This document shows positions 45,411-54,320 of a stretch of 64,000 nucleotides of DNA, in pieces. Origin of the DNA: Paraglaciecola sp. 20A4 (GTDB lineage Bacteria; Pseudomonadota; Gammaproteobacteria; Enterobacterales; Alteromonadaceae). The first letter of the stretch is position 1. Each line of letters begins with the position of its first letter. The stretch spans positions 124,001 through 188,000 of the forward strand of contig NZ_WTPY01000002.1 of assembly GCF_011378905.1 (NCBI RefSeq), read 5' to 3'. The position numbers and the translations under genes were made by a program. The notes below the pieces were generated by a model. It did not search any database and was not told the origin of the DNA. It saw only the letters and a program-made list of their open reading frames with translations.

Positions 45411-45449
45411 AAAGTCCACTATTCATCTTGGTGGGCTTTCTTCTTTTTT
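45411..45449 (+). terminator. intrinsic terminator after the repeat lipoprotein
   Basis: AAAGTCCAC (45411-45419) pairs with GTGGGCTTT (45431-45439) through nine pairs with one wobble, followed by a T-rich run. It separates the receptor and lipoprotein transcript from the catabolic genes, perhaps partially. Confidence 0.75.
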
Positions 45450-45486
45450 CTTTATTTGAAAACCACTAAGACAAAAACGAATCAAT

Positions 45487-46356
45487 ATGCATGAGCAATT
45501 TTACCTCGGAATAGATGCAGGCGGAACGCAAACACGGGCCGCCTTATATGACCATAACAATGTGTTAATAGGAGAAGGTGCTGGTGGACCAGGTAATCCA
45601 GTCAATGGGCTACATCTAGCGCAAGCTTCGATTGTCCAAGCTGCAGAGAACGCCTTGTTCAATGCGCATCTTATCAATGTGAGTCTCGACCAATTGCACT
45701 TAGGTGCCGGAATTGCTGGCCTGCACTTACCAAGCCAGCAAGAGGCGATGAAACAATGGCAACACCCTTTTAAATCACTTTTTTGTACCACCGACTTGCA
45801 TGCAGCAGTGACGGGAATGCATCAAGGAGAAGATGGAGGCGTCATTATTCTGGGAACTGGCTTTAGCGCGTTGGGTGTGGTTAAAGGTGTTATGCATCCT
45901 ATTGGCGGATACGGTTTCCCGATTAACGCCCAAGGTAGTGGCTCATGGCTAGGTTTGCAAGCGGTTGAGGCGTCTCTACTCGCCCATGATGATATCGGAA
46001 CACCTACTAGCATGCTGACAGCCATGACCGAGCAAGAGGATATTCTCTCGCTAGCAACACGTTTAAATCATGCTACCTCTACTGAATTTGCCTCGTTCTC
46101 GCCGCTGGTATTCGAACATGCGAGCCAAGGCGATCTTGTTGCTAAAGCTATACTTGAACAAGCCACCGAGTTCTTACAGCGGGTGATTTTGCAGCTCAAC
46201 AAGTTAGGTATAAGTGAAGTAGTTTTGGTCGGCAGTGTCGCACAGAGATTGCACAGCCGATTAAATACTCGTTGTAGTAGCTGCCTTGTCGCAGGAAAGG
46301 CATCTGCCGAGTTTGGTGCAATGCTACTGGCAAAGAAAAATCTCGACAATTCGTAA
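45487..46356 (+). CDS. N-acetylglucosamine kinase, BadF/BadG/BcrA/BcrD ATPase fold
   Basis: Cytoplasmic sugar kinase of 289 residues. The ATP phosphate-binding loop GIDAGGTQTRAAL, the EGAGGPGNPVNG stretch, VIILGTGFSALG and the GSWLGLQA motif match eukaryote-type GlcNAc kinases within the BadF family. It would convert GlcNAc from aspartylglucosaminidase and beta-mannosidase reactions to GlcNAc-6-phosphate. The aspartylglucosaminidase gene follows 40 bases later. Other amino sugars such as glucosamine are possible substrates. Confidence 0.9.
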   Translation: MHEQFYLGIDAGGTQTRAALYDHNNVLIGEGAGGPGNPVNGLHLAQASIVQAAENALFNAHLINVSLDQLHLGAGIAGLHLPSQQEAMKQWQHPFKSLFCTTDLHAAVTGMHQGEDGGVIILGTGFSALGVVKGVMHPIGGYGFPINAQGSGSWLGLQAVEASLLAHDDIGTPTSMLTAMTEQEDILSLATRLNHATSTEFASFSPLVFEHASQGDLVAKAILEQATEFLQRVILQLNKLGISEVVLVGSVAQRLHSRLNTRCSSCLVAGKASAEFGAMLLAKKNLDNS

Positions 46357-46396
46357 GCCCTTAAATAACCCCATCAGTAAGATAAAGAGAATAAAT

Positions 46397-47377
46397 ATGA
46401 CGGCCACACGCAGAGGTTTTTTAAAGTTTTCATTTTTAAGTAGTGTTGTTGGAGCATTAACGGGCGTGAGCAAGTCCGTGATGGCGGCAAAGAAACCGAA
46501 TAAACCTATTGTGGTTTCTACATGGGAGCATGGTTTAGCGGCGAATGCAGTTGCATGGCAGGTACTCAATAATCATGGTCGCGCGTTAGATGCGGTAGAA
46601 AAAGGTGTTCGCGTGCCAGAAGCCGATCCTGATGTAAGAACCGTTGGCTTAGGAGGGTATCCTGATAGTGACGGTAATGTCACATTAGATGCCTGCATCA
46701 TGGATGAAAATATGAACTGTGGCGCAGTAGCTTATTTGCAAGATATTAAGCATCCCATTTCAGTTGCGCGCAAAGTGATGGAAGAGACACCGCACGTTAT
46801 GTTAGTTGGCAGCGGTGCAAAAAAGTTTGCCTTAGAGCAAGGCTTCACATCAGAAAACTTATTAACTGATCAGTCCAAAAAGGACTGGTCAGAATGGAAA
46901 AAGTTAGGTCAACAGAAAAAACAAATCAACATAGAAAACCACGACACGATAGGTATGTTGGCGCTTGATGATGCTGGTAATTTGAGTGGTGCATGTACTA
47001 CTAGTGGCGCCGCTTTCAAATTACCAGGTCGAGTGGGGGACTCGCCAATTATTGGTGCTGGGCTGTATGTTGATAATGAAGTTGGCGCAGCTACGGCAAC
47101 CGGAATGGGCGAGCTAATGATGAAAACGGTTGGTTGTCACCTTGTGGTCGAACTTATGCGCCAAGGGGCATCACCACAAGAGGCATGTCAAAAAGCAGTT
47201 CAAAGGATAGCCACTCGACTGGATGACTTTGCTGAATTTCAAGTAGGCTTCCTCGCGTTAAATAAAGCGGGGGAATACGGCGCTTACTGTATACAGCCGG
47301 GGTTTAACTATGCCGTCAGAGACATCAGCGGTGAGCACCTGTTTGATGGTGAGAATCTACTGGGAGCGTCTAAATGA
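46397..47377 (+). CDS. N4-(beta-N-acetylglucosaminyl)-L-asparaginase, Tat-exported
   Basis: N-terminal nucleophile hydrolase that cleaves the GlcNAc-Asn bond of N-glycosylated asparagine. The precursor of 326 residues would self-cleave before Thr184 in NHDTIGMLAL, the family's hallmark, giving alpha and beta subunits. GGYPDSDGNVTLDACIMD and GAATATGMGELMMK are also typical. The start at ATG 46397 begins with TATRRGFLKFSF, a twin-arginine signal, and a cleavage region near VMA (residue 30). Export of a folded enzyme to the periplasm is therefore expected. The GH85 gene overlaps its stop (ATGA). Confidence 0.93.
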   Translation: MTATRRGFLKFSFLSSVVGALTGVSKSVMAAKKPNKPIVVSTWEHGLAANAVAWQVLNNHGRALDAVEKGVRVPEADPDVRTVGLGGYPDSDGNVTLDACIMDENMNCGAVAYLQDIKHPISVARKVMEETPHVMLVGSGAKKFALEQGFTSENLLTDQSKKDWSEWKKLGQQKKQINIENHDTIGMLALDDAGNLSGACTTSGAAFKLPGRVGDSPIIGAGLYVDNEVGAATATGMGELMMKTVGCHLVVELMRQGASPQEACQKAVQRIATRLDDFAEFQVGFLALNKAGEYGAYCIQPGFNYAVRDISGEHLFDGENLLGASK

Positions 47378-49134
47378 TAACTAGGCTGGTGGGTGTACTC
47401 TTCCTTCTTTGTGTCAGTTTTACCCATGGGGCAGAGCTGCACATCAAAGCTAATCAAGCGCCTTTTGCATTAACCTTAGATCAAGTCATGAACTGGCGAG
47501 CTGATGGCGAGTTCACGTCACTGGACAACGTCTCTAGTGAGCCTTTGGCTCGTCGCTACCCTGCACAGCTCGATGATGCTCGGGCAGATTTGGATACACG
47601 GGTTAAAATATTGTACGCCCCTGATGGTATGAACAATTTCGCGAATTATCTGACTTCTCAAGATAAATTTAATTTATACAATTTTACTCATTGGTCACAA
47701 ATCGATGTATTGAATTGGTTCGCGGGCACGGCTGATCACGTGGTGCAAATACCGGCCCGACCATGGGTAGATATCGCTCATAAAAACGGCGTAAAGGTGA
47801 TTGGCTCAATTTTCTTAGCTATTGCTAAATACGGCGGCAGTCCCGATACCGCCGAAGCGTTACTTAAACAAGACGAAAATGGCCGTTTCATTATGGCGCA
47901 CCGACTGGTCGATATTGCCCAGTACTATGGATTTGATGGTTGGCTGATGAATCAAGAGACCAACTTAACTGCCGTTAAAGACGCAAGCAATGAATTAGTC
48001 GAAGGTGAGACAGACACTAAGCGCGGAAAGGCCTTAGCGAAGAAGATGCTAGCGTTTATGCAGTATTTGACGGCCATCGCACCTCAAACAATGGAGATCC
48101 ATTGGTATGACTCCATGCTCGAAAATGGTCAAGTACGTTGGCAAAATCAACTGAATGCCAAAAACCAAGCATTTTTACAACAAGGTGTAGCGAGTGCCGA
48201 CGCTATGTTTATGAACTATTGGTGGAACAAACCTATGGTTGAGCGTTCCGTAGCGCTGGCTCAACAATTAGGCCGTTCAGGTTATGAGTTGTACTTTGGC
48301 GTTGATCTATGGCCAAGTCGCAATGCTCAGCGCGCGTTTAGCAAAACCCAATGGTTGCACGACTTATTTGATCCTGATTCGAGCCAAGGTCTGACCTCTA
48401 TTGCTTTATTTGCTCCAAATTTTAATTTCAATTTTAGTGGTGAAACCCACACTCCCATCTTTAGCCACTTTAAAGACGACCCTAATGACTACCTTAGTTT
48501 TTATCAAACCGAGCAGCGTTTATTTGTTGGTGACGATTTGAATTTGGCAACGAACGACAAAAATACCTGGCCAGGAATAGGCCGTTATTTACCCGCTAAA
48601 ACGACGATTGCTGCTTTGCCGTTTGTGACGAATTTTAATACAGGCCAAGGCCAGATGTTAATTGAAAATGGTCAAAAGGTCTTAAATGGCTGGACTGATA
48701 TGAGCAAGCAAGACCTATTACCCACCTGGCAGTTTGCTGTGTATGGTAATGCGTCAATGTCGGTGGAATACAACTTCGAACAGGTGTTTTCTGGAGGAAG
48801 TTCTTTAGCATTTAAAGGAACGCTAACTAATCAAGAAACCCAGATCCCGTTATATCAAACCAATATGCTTGTTGGCGCTGAAAACGAAGTAAGCCTGACT
48901 GTCAAAGGCAGCACTGTTGGCATGTCTTTTTATATTCAAACTGCCGATGGCAAGCGCCATGCTTACTTGCTCAATAATTATCAATCAACGGATAAAGGCC
49001 GTGGTTGGCAGCGCTATTCCATAGCATTGAAAAACATATCAAAGCAGCATTTAGTGCAAATCGGTGTGCTTTTTTCAAAGGATATTTCTGTTGATGATGT
49101 GGCAGTCTACGTGGGTCAATTGGCGATTAAGTGA
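47374..49134 (+). CDS. endo-beta-N-acetylglucosaminidase, GH85
   Basis: Cleaves the chitobiose core of N-glycans between the two GlcNAc residues. The protein has 586 residues with a Sec signal peptide (FTHGA cleavage region, near residue 20). The catalytic stretch is GFDGWLMNQETN, in which N193 and E195 correspond to the substrate-assisted Asn and acid/base Glu of the family. The barrel shows TRVKILYAPDG, VIGSIFLAIAKYG and FMNYWWNKP, and a C-terminal beta-sandwich spans about 430-586. It overlaps both neighbours, so it is in one operon with the asparaginase and CutC. Confidence 0.94.
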   Translation: MITRLVGVLFLLCVSFTHGAELHIKANQAPFALTLDQVMNWRADGEFTSLDNVSSEPLARRYPAQLDDARADLDTRVKILYAPDGMNNFANYLTSQDKFNLYNFTHWSQIDVLNWFAGTADHVVQIPARPWVDIAHKNGVKVIGSIFLAIAKYGGSPDTAEALLKQDENGRFIMAHRLVDIAQYYGFDGWLMNQETNLTAVKDASNELVEGETDTKRGKALAKKMLAFMQYLTAIAPQTMEIHWYDSMLENGQVRWQNQLNAKNQAFLQQGVASADAMFMNYWWNKPMVERSVALAQQLGRSGYELYFGVDLWPSRNAQRAFSKTQWLHDLFDPDSSQGLTSIALFAPNFNFNFSGETHTPIFSHFKDDPNDYLSFYQTEQRLFVGDDLNLATNDKNTWPGIGRYLPAKTTIAALPFVTNFNTGQGQMLIENGQKVLNGWTDMSKQDLLPTWQFAVYGNASMSVEYNFEQVFSGGSSLAFKGTLTNQETQIPLYQTNMLVGAENEVSLTVKGSTVGMSFYIQTADGKRHAYLLNNYQSTDKGRGWQRYSIALKNISKQHLVQIGVLFSKDISVDDVAVYVGQLAIK

Positions 49135-49859
49135 TGATTGATATAGAGATTTGCTTAGCATGCGATCACCCTGACGATGTTGCTAAGCAAGTTAAGGCCG
49201 CATATGCCGGAGGTGCCACTCGAGTTGAGCTTTGTAGTCATATGGCGCAAGAGGGATTAACGCCTAGCTTTAATGCAATGGTAACGGCTAAAGCTGCAGC
49301 GCAAAAAGACCAACAGCTGTTATCGATGATACGCCCTCGCGGAGGGGACTTTTGTTATGACGCAAGTGATATAAAATACATGCAACGTGACATTCGTCTA
49401 GCCGCCCAAGCGGGTATGCATGGCGTAGTACTTGGCACGCTCACGCAACATAATACCCTCGATATATTCAATTTGAAGTCGCTGCTAGCTCTCGCTGAAA
49501 AATCGAATTTAATGGTGACGTTTCATCGTGCTTTTGATGCACTGGTGGAGCCAGAACAAGCCATTACGACTTTAATTGACTTGGGGGTTAAACGAATTCT
49601 GACGTCTGGGGTCGCTTGGGGAAGCAGCGATAAAGCGGTGCAACATATTGATCGATTGGAACATTACCTGCAAATTGCCAATGGTAATATTGAAATTGTT
49701 ATTGGCGGTGGAATAACGTCATCCAGCGCGCGCCAGATTTCTGCTCAAATTGCTCGCTCGTCATATTACTCCTTCCACGCATACTCCTTCGCAATCTGTC
49801 ATGGCCTGGTGCATAAAGATCGAGTTAAAGAACTCTATCAAGGGGTGAATGACACATAG
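49134..49859 (+). CDS. CutC family protein
   Basis: Cytoplasmic TIM-barrel protein of 241 residues annotated as a copper homeostasis factor. Family signatures are IEICLACDHPDD, AGATRVELCSHMAQEGLTPS, MIRPRGGDFCYD and TFHRAFDALVEPEQA, with a barrel of regular length. I chose ATG 49134 because it overlaps the GH85 stop as TGATG. A direct copper role for CutC is poorly supported in the literature as I know it, and its place in a glycan operon suggests a carbohydrate-related activity here. That is inference. A hairpin without T-run follows at about 49887-49917. Confidence 0.92.
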   Translation: MIDIEICLACDHPDDVAKQVKAAYAGGATRVELCSHMAQEGLTPSFNAMVTAKAAAQKDQQLLSMIRPRGGDFCYDASDIKYMQRDIRLAAQAGMHGVVLGTLTQHNTLDIFNLKSLLALAEKSNLMVTFHRAFDALVEPEQAITTLIDLGVKRILTSGVAWGSSDKAVQHIDRLEHYLQIANGNIEIVIGGGITSSSARQISAQIARSSYYSFHAYSFAICHGLVHKDRVKELYQGVNDT

Positions 49860-49978
49860 TCCCGACTTAATATTTGACATCTTTCTCGTGGGCCATTTTT
49901 CATTGGGCGCGCCCACGTTAGATATTCCGCCCATTTCACCCATTGGTTTTTATGATTAACAACGAAAATAAGGCACAA

Positions 49979-52522
49979 ATGAAGACATTAACGCTAAATG
50001 GAACATGGCAATTTTGCCAAGCTGACAAGCAAGATTGGCGAAGTGCTGAGGTTCCTGGCTGTAATTTTACTGATCTTCTCACCCATAAATTGATAGATGA
50101 TCCGTTTGAGCGAGACAACGAGTCACATTTACAGTGGATAGAGAAAGAAGATTGGCATTATCGTCGCTCATTTACGGTTTCCGCTGCCGATTTGGCGCAC
50201 AGCGAGGCCAAACTGGTTGCATTGGGATTGGACACGTTCTGCGATATTTATCTTAATGGTCAACACTTGGCCAGCGGAAAAAATATGTTTGTGGGTCAGC
50301 ATCTTAGCTGCAAGGACTTACTTGTTGTGGGTGAGAATGAGTTGACTATCCACTTCCGTTCTCCCATGAATGAAGTGTATCCTCAATTTGTTGCAAACGG
50401 TTTTACCTATCCAGCGGAGAACGACAAGAGCGACGAGAAGCTCAGTGTTTTCTGTCGTAAGGCGCCGTGCCATTTTGGTTGGGATTGGGGGCCAAAATTT
50501 GTGACCTCTGGCATTTGGCGCGATATCTATTTGTCATTTATCGATGGTGCAGAAATCAAAGACGTGCACTTTATTCAACACAGACTAACGTCAAAACGTG
50601 CTGATTTTAGTTTCGAGTTGGATATCGCCGCATTGGCTGATTTTGACGGTGAGCTACAGCTCACATGTGAACAAGCACCACAATTGAATCAAATGCAAAA
50701 GGTGGTTTTTTCGACCTCATTCACGAGCCAACATGTTTCTGTCAATCTCACCTTAGCGGATCCTAAGCGCTGGTGGCCAAACGGATTGGGAGACGCTTTT
50801 CTATATGACTTCAACTTCGCATTAGTCAAAGGTACACAGGTACTTGCGAGTCATACATTAGCCGTGGGTTTGCGAGAAATTGAAGTAGTTAACCAAGCTG
50901 ATGAAATGGGGGAGTCGTTTTATTTTAAAGTCAACGGTCATCCTGTGTTTATGAAAGGCGCTAACTATATTCCTGATGATAGCTTTATTCACAGGGTAAG
51001 TGATGCGCGCCACCAACAGGTTTTTGATGCTGTAGTTGCTGGCAACATGAATATGCTGCGGGTTTGGGGCGGCGGTATTTATCAAGATGATACCTTTTAT
51101 GAGTTAGCTGATCGCAATGGCATCTTGATTTGGCAAGACTTTATGTTTGCTTGCACCTTGTATCCTGGCGACGAAGAGTTTCTATCGAATGTCAGACAAG
51201 AAGCACAATACAATGTTAAACGACTGCGTAATCATCCTTGTATCGCGATGTGGTGTGGTAATAACGAAGTGGATATGGCCATTGAAAAATGGCAGTGGGC
51301 TGAAAAATTTGCCTATTCAGATGAACTCTATTCGCGCTTAAAACAGGACTATATGAGACTGTTTGATGATTGCTTGCCTAATGTTATAAAAACCCTTGAT
51401 AGCCAACGTTTTTATTTACGCTCTTCACCCATTGGCTTTTGGGAAAATGATGAAGACAATAAGGCAAATCATCATTATTGGGGAGTTTGGCATGGTGAAG
51501 AGCCGTTCACCGAATATAAAAAACGTATTCCGCGCTTTATGAGTGAATATGGTTTTCAATCATTTCCTATTGCCGAATCAACTTATCGTTTCACGCGGCC
51601 TGAGGATCGAGAACTAGACTCAGCCGTAATGCAGGTGCATCAAAAACATCCTCGCGGTAATAAGTTAATACGCAGCTATATGGATGAAGAGTTTCATCCG
51701 CCAAAAGATTTCGAGCAGTTACTCTATTTGAGCCAAGTACAACAGGCATTAGGTTTAAAAATGGCCTTTGAAGCTCACCGAAAAGCAATGCCATTTTGCA
51801 TGGGTACCTTGTACTGGCAGCTAAATGACACTTGGCCTGCGGCCTCTTGGTCGGGTATTGATTATTACGGCCATTGGAAAGCTCTACATTATCAAGCTAA
51901 GCGTAGTTTTGCTCAGCAGTTATTAGTCATAGAACAAAGTGACAACCGCTTAGATGTGACACTGGTGTCTGACGATCTAACGACATTTCCAGCTACATTG
52001 CAGGTTACTATTTATCAATTTACAGGCGATATTTTGTGGTCACATAAGCAAAGTGTCATTGTGCCAGCCAATAGCTCTGAAGAGATCTTCAGCCTTGAAT
52101 TAGCCAACATTATCTCACAGGAACAGCGAGATAATTCAGTAATAGTAGCGAGTCTCGTTGATGTCAAAAGTGCACAAATACTCGCGCAAAACTCACACTT
52201 TTTGGTGGCCAATAAAGCCTTGGCTTTGCAGTCAGCCAATATTGCGTGCACAACGATAATAGCTAACGAGCAGCTAACGGTAACATTTGAGACCGATACC
52301 TTTGTCCGTCAAATGTATGTCAGTGTTAGTGGGCATGATGGCAATTTTAGCGATAATTTCTTTGATCTCATACCCTCGCTACCAAAGACTATTAGTCTGT
52401 CTTTACCCGGTATGAGTCACAAAGATATTAACGCATTAGCAGATCGCCTGAGTTGGAGTTCGTTAATTGACAGCTTTGATCATCAATATGCTCAGACTCC
52501 TCACAGGGTTGGAATAAAGTAA
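49979..52522 (+). CDS. beta-mannosidase, GH2, cytoplasmic
   Basis: Exo-beta-mannosidase of 847 residues expected to split Man-beta-1,4-GlcNAc after GH85 and GH92 action. Domains are the N-terminal jelly roll (LNGTWQFCQ, DTFCDIYLNGQHLASGKNMF), immunoglobulin-like domain, and the (beta/alpha)8 barrel with acid/base E430 in MWCGNNEVD and nucleophile E523 in MSEYGFQSFP. No signal peptide is seen, so it is cytoplasmic and the disaccharide must be imported. I chose ATG 49979 because AAGGCACAA precedes it. The SSS gene starts inside its stop (TAATG). Confidence 0.93.
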   Translation: MKTLTLNGTWQFCQADKQDWRSAEVPGCNFTDLLTHKLIDDPFERDNESHLQWIEKEDWHYRRSFTVSAADLAHSEAKLVALGLDTFCDIYLNGQHLASGKNMFVGQHLSCKDLLVVGENELTIHFRSPMNEVYPQFVANGFTYPAENDKSDEKLSVFCRKAPCHFGWDWGPKFVTSGIWRDIYLSFIDGAEIKDVHFIQHRLTSKRADFSFELDIAALADFDGELQLTCEQAPQLNQMQKVVFSTSFTSQHVSVNLTLADPKRWWPNGLGDAFLYDFNFALVKGTQVLASHTLAVGLREIEVVNQADEMGESFYFKVNGHPVFMKGANYIPDDSFIHRVSDARHQQVFDAVVAGNMNMLRVWGGGIYQDDTFYELADRNGILIWQDFMFACTLYPGDEEFLSNVRQEAQYNVKRLRNHPCIAMWCGNNEVDMAIEKWQWAEKFAYSDELYSRLKQDYMRLFDDCLPNVIKTLDSQRFYLRSSPIGFWENDEDNKANHHYWGVWHGEEPFTEYKKRIPRFMSEYGFQSFPIAESTYRFTRPEDRELDSAVMQVHQKHPRGNKLIRSYMDEEFHPPKDFEQLLYLSQVQQALGLKMAFEAHRKAMPFCMGTLYWQLNDTWPAASWSGIDYYGHWKALHYQAKRSFAQQLLVIEQSDNRLDVTLVSDDLTTFPATLQVTIYQFTGDILWSHKQSVIVPANSSEEIFSLELANIISQEQRDNSVIVASLVDVKSAQILAQNSHFLVANKALALQSANIACTTIIANEQLTVTFETDTFVRQMYVSVSGHDGNFSDNFFDLIPSLPKTISLSLPGMSHKDINALADRLSWSSLIDSFDHQYAQTPHRVGIK

Positions 52523-54312
52523 TGAATTTAAGTTGGATAGATATTGTTGTCATCATGGCCTACTTGGTGGCGGTATTGATGATTGGTTTATATATCTCTA
52601 AGCGTGCAAGCCGGGACATGGATTCCTATTTTTTAGGGGGCAAAACCATCCCCTGGTGGGCGCTTGGGGTGTCAAATGCGTCGGGCATGTTCGATATTGC
52701 TGGCACTATGTGGCTGGTATCCATGTGCTTCGTATACGGTTTAAAAAGTGCTTGGTTACCTTGGATTTGGCCGATATTTAATCAAATATTTTTAATGATT
52801 TACCTATCAGTGTGGCTGCGTCGTTCAAATGTTATGACCGGAGCGCAGTGGATGGAGACCCGATTTGGCACAGGCAAAGGCGCAGAAATGAGCCAAATGG
52901 TGGTGGTGGTCTTTGCGCTCGTCAGTGCTATCGGTTTTATCGCATACGCCTTTAAAGGTATAGGAAAATTCGCCGCGATCTTTTTCCCTTGGGAATTATC
53001 CCCGGATATCTACGCGTTAATTATTTTCTCAATCACGACCATTTATGTCGTAAAGGGAGGAATGTATAGCGTGGTATTCACCGAAATTCTGCAATTTATC
53101 ATTATGACTATAGCGGCGATTTCGGTGGGCGTGATAGCGATGTATATGGTGTCCCCTGAACAATTAGCCGCTGCCACACCAGCAGGCTGGGATAATTTAT
53201 TCTTTAGCTGGCAGCTAGACCTTAATTGGCAAGGCTTGATTGATAGTGTCAATGTGAAAGTAGAAGAAGACGGTTTAGAGCTATTCGGCTTGATGATCAT
53301 GATGATGTTGTTTAAAGGGGTGCTATCAAGCATGGCGGGCCCCGTTCCTAATTATGATATGCAACGTATTTTGGCCACCAAAAGCCCTAAAGATGCCGCC
53401 AAAATGAGTGGTTTAGTGTCTTTGGTTATGTTTTTCCCGCGCTACATGATGGTTGCTGGGCTGTCTATCTTAGCCATTGTATACATGGGGCCGGATATTC
53501 AAGCACAAGGTAAACAATTCGATTTCGAACAGATATTGCCTTTCGCCATCAATAACTTTGTGCCTGTTGGCCTAACAGGCCTGCTAATCGCTGGGTTATT
53601 GGCCGCATTTATGTCGACCTTTGCTGCGTCGGTTAATGCTGCCCCTGCTTACTTTGTGAATGATATTTATCGTCGTTATTTTCGTCCTAACGCCGACAGT
53701 CGCACCTATGTGCGTGTGAGCTATATCGTCTCGGTGTTATTGGTTTTATTTGGTATGGGCCTGGGCCTAATGCTGGGCAGTATAAACGCCATTATGCAAT
53801 GGATTTTTGCTGCCTTGTTTGGCGGGTATGCGGCTGCCAATTTATTAAAATGGCATTGGTGGCGATTCAACGCCTATGGGTATTTTTGGGGCATGTTAGC
53901 CGGATTAATTGGGGCGTTGCTGCTACCAATTGCATTACCTGATGTTCAGCCGCTTATGGCATTCCCGCTATTGTTGCTTTTCGGTTTAATCGGCTCTGTA
54001 GTGGGTACGTTGTTAACCCCTGTGGAATCTGACGAAGTGCTTTGTGAGTTCTACCGTACCGTCAAACCTTGGGGATGCTGGGGGCCTATTCGTGACAAAG
54101 TGATAGCGCAGGATCCTGATTTTGTGCCCAACAAAGAATTTTCCCGGGACATGGTCAATGTGATAGTGGGTATTGTTTGGCAATTAGCCCTAGTGGTTAT
54201 GCCTATTTATTTAGTGATCCAGCAGTGGTGGTCAATGCTGGCTGCCTTTGGTGTCATTTTAGTCACTAGCTGGCTCTTGAAAAAGAACTGGTTAGATAAA
54301 CTTCCTGAGTGA
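52522..54312 (+). CDS. sodium:solute symporter (SSS family)
   Basis: Inner-membrane Na+-coupled transporter of 596 residues with about 13-14 hydrophobic helices. The start WIDIVVIMAYLVAVLMIGLY, the SYFLGGKTIPWWALGVSNASG segment and GLLIAGLLAAFMSTFAASVNAAPAYFVNDIYRRYF are the family's hallmarks. It is coupled to the beta-mannosidase gene, so Man-GlcNAc or a small mannoside is the likely cargo. GlcNAc is an alternative. The next GH92 lies eight bases after the stop. Confidence 0.92.
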   Translation: MNLSWIDIVVIMAYLVAVLMIGLYISKRASRDMDSYFLGGKTIPWWALGVSNASGMFDIAGTMWLVSMCFVYGLKSAWLPWIWPIFNQIFLMIYLSVWLRRSNVMTGAQWMETRFGTGKGAEMSQMVVVVFALVSAIGFIAYAFKGIGKFAAIFFPWELSPDIYALIIFSITTIYVVKGGMYSVVFTEILQFIIMTIAAISVGVIAMYMVSPEQLAAATPAGWDNLFFSWQLDLNWQGLIDSVNVKVEEDGLELFGLMIMMMLFKGVLSSMAGPVPNYDMQRILATKSPKDAAKMSGLVSLVMFFPRYMMVAGLSILAIVYMGPDIQAQGKQFDFEQILPFAINNFVPVGLTGLLIAGLLAAFMSTFAASVNAAPAYFVNDIYRRYFRPNADSRTYVRVSYIVSVLLVLFGMGLGLMLGSINAIMQWIFAALFGGYAAANLLKWHWWRFNAYGYFWGMLAGLIGALLLPIALPDVQPLMAFPLLLLFGLIGSVVGTLLTPVESDEVLCEFYRTVKPWGCWGPIRDKVIAQDPDFVPNKEFSRDMVNVIVGIVWQLALVVMPIYLVIQQWWSMLAAFGVILVTSWLLKKNWLDKLPE

Positions 54313-54320
54313 GTTGTAGT

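Noticed and set aside
46286-46396. N-terminal extension of the aspartylglucosaminidase
   Set aside because: It overlaps the kinase gene; the Tat signal begins at ATG 46397.
49887-49917. CGTGGGC/GCCCACG hairpin after CutC as a terminator
   Set aside because: The loop is 17 bases and no T-run follows, so intrinsic termination is not supported; it may still be a structured leader element.
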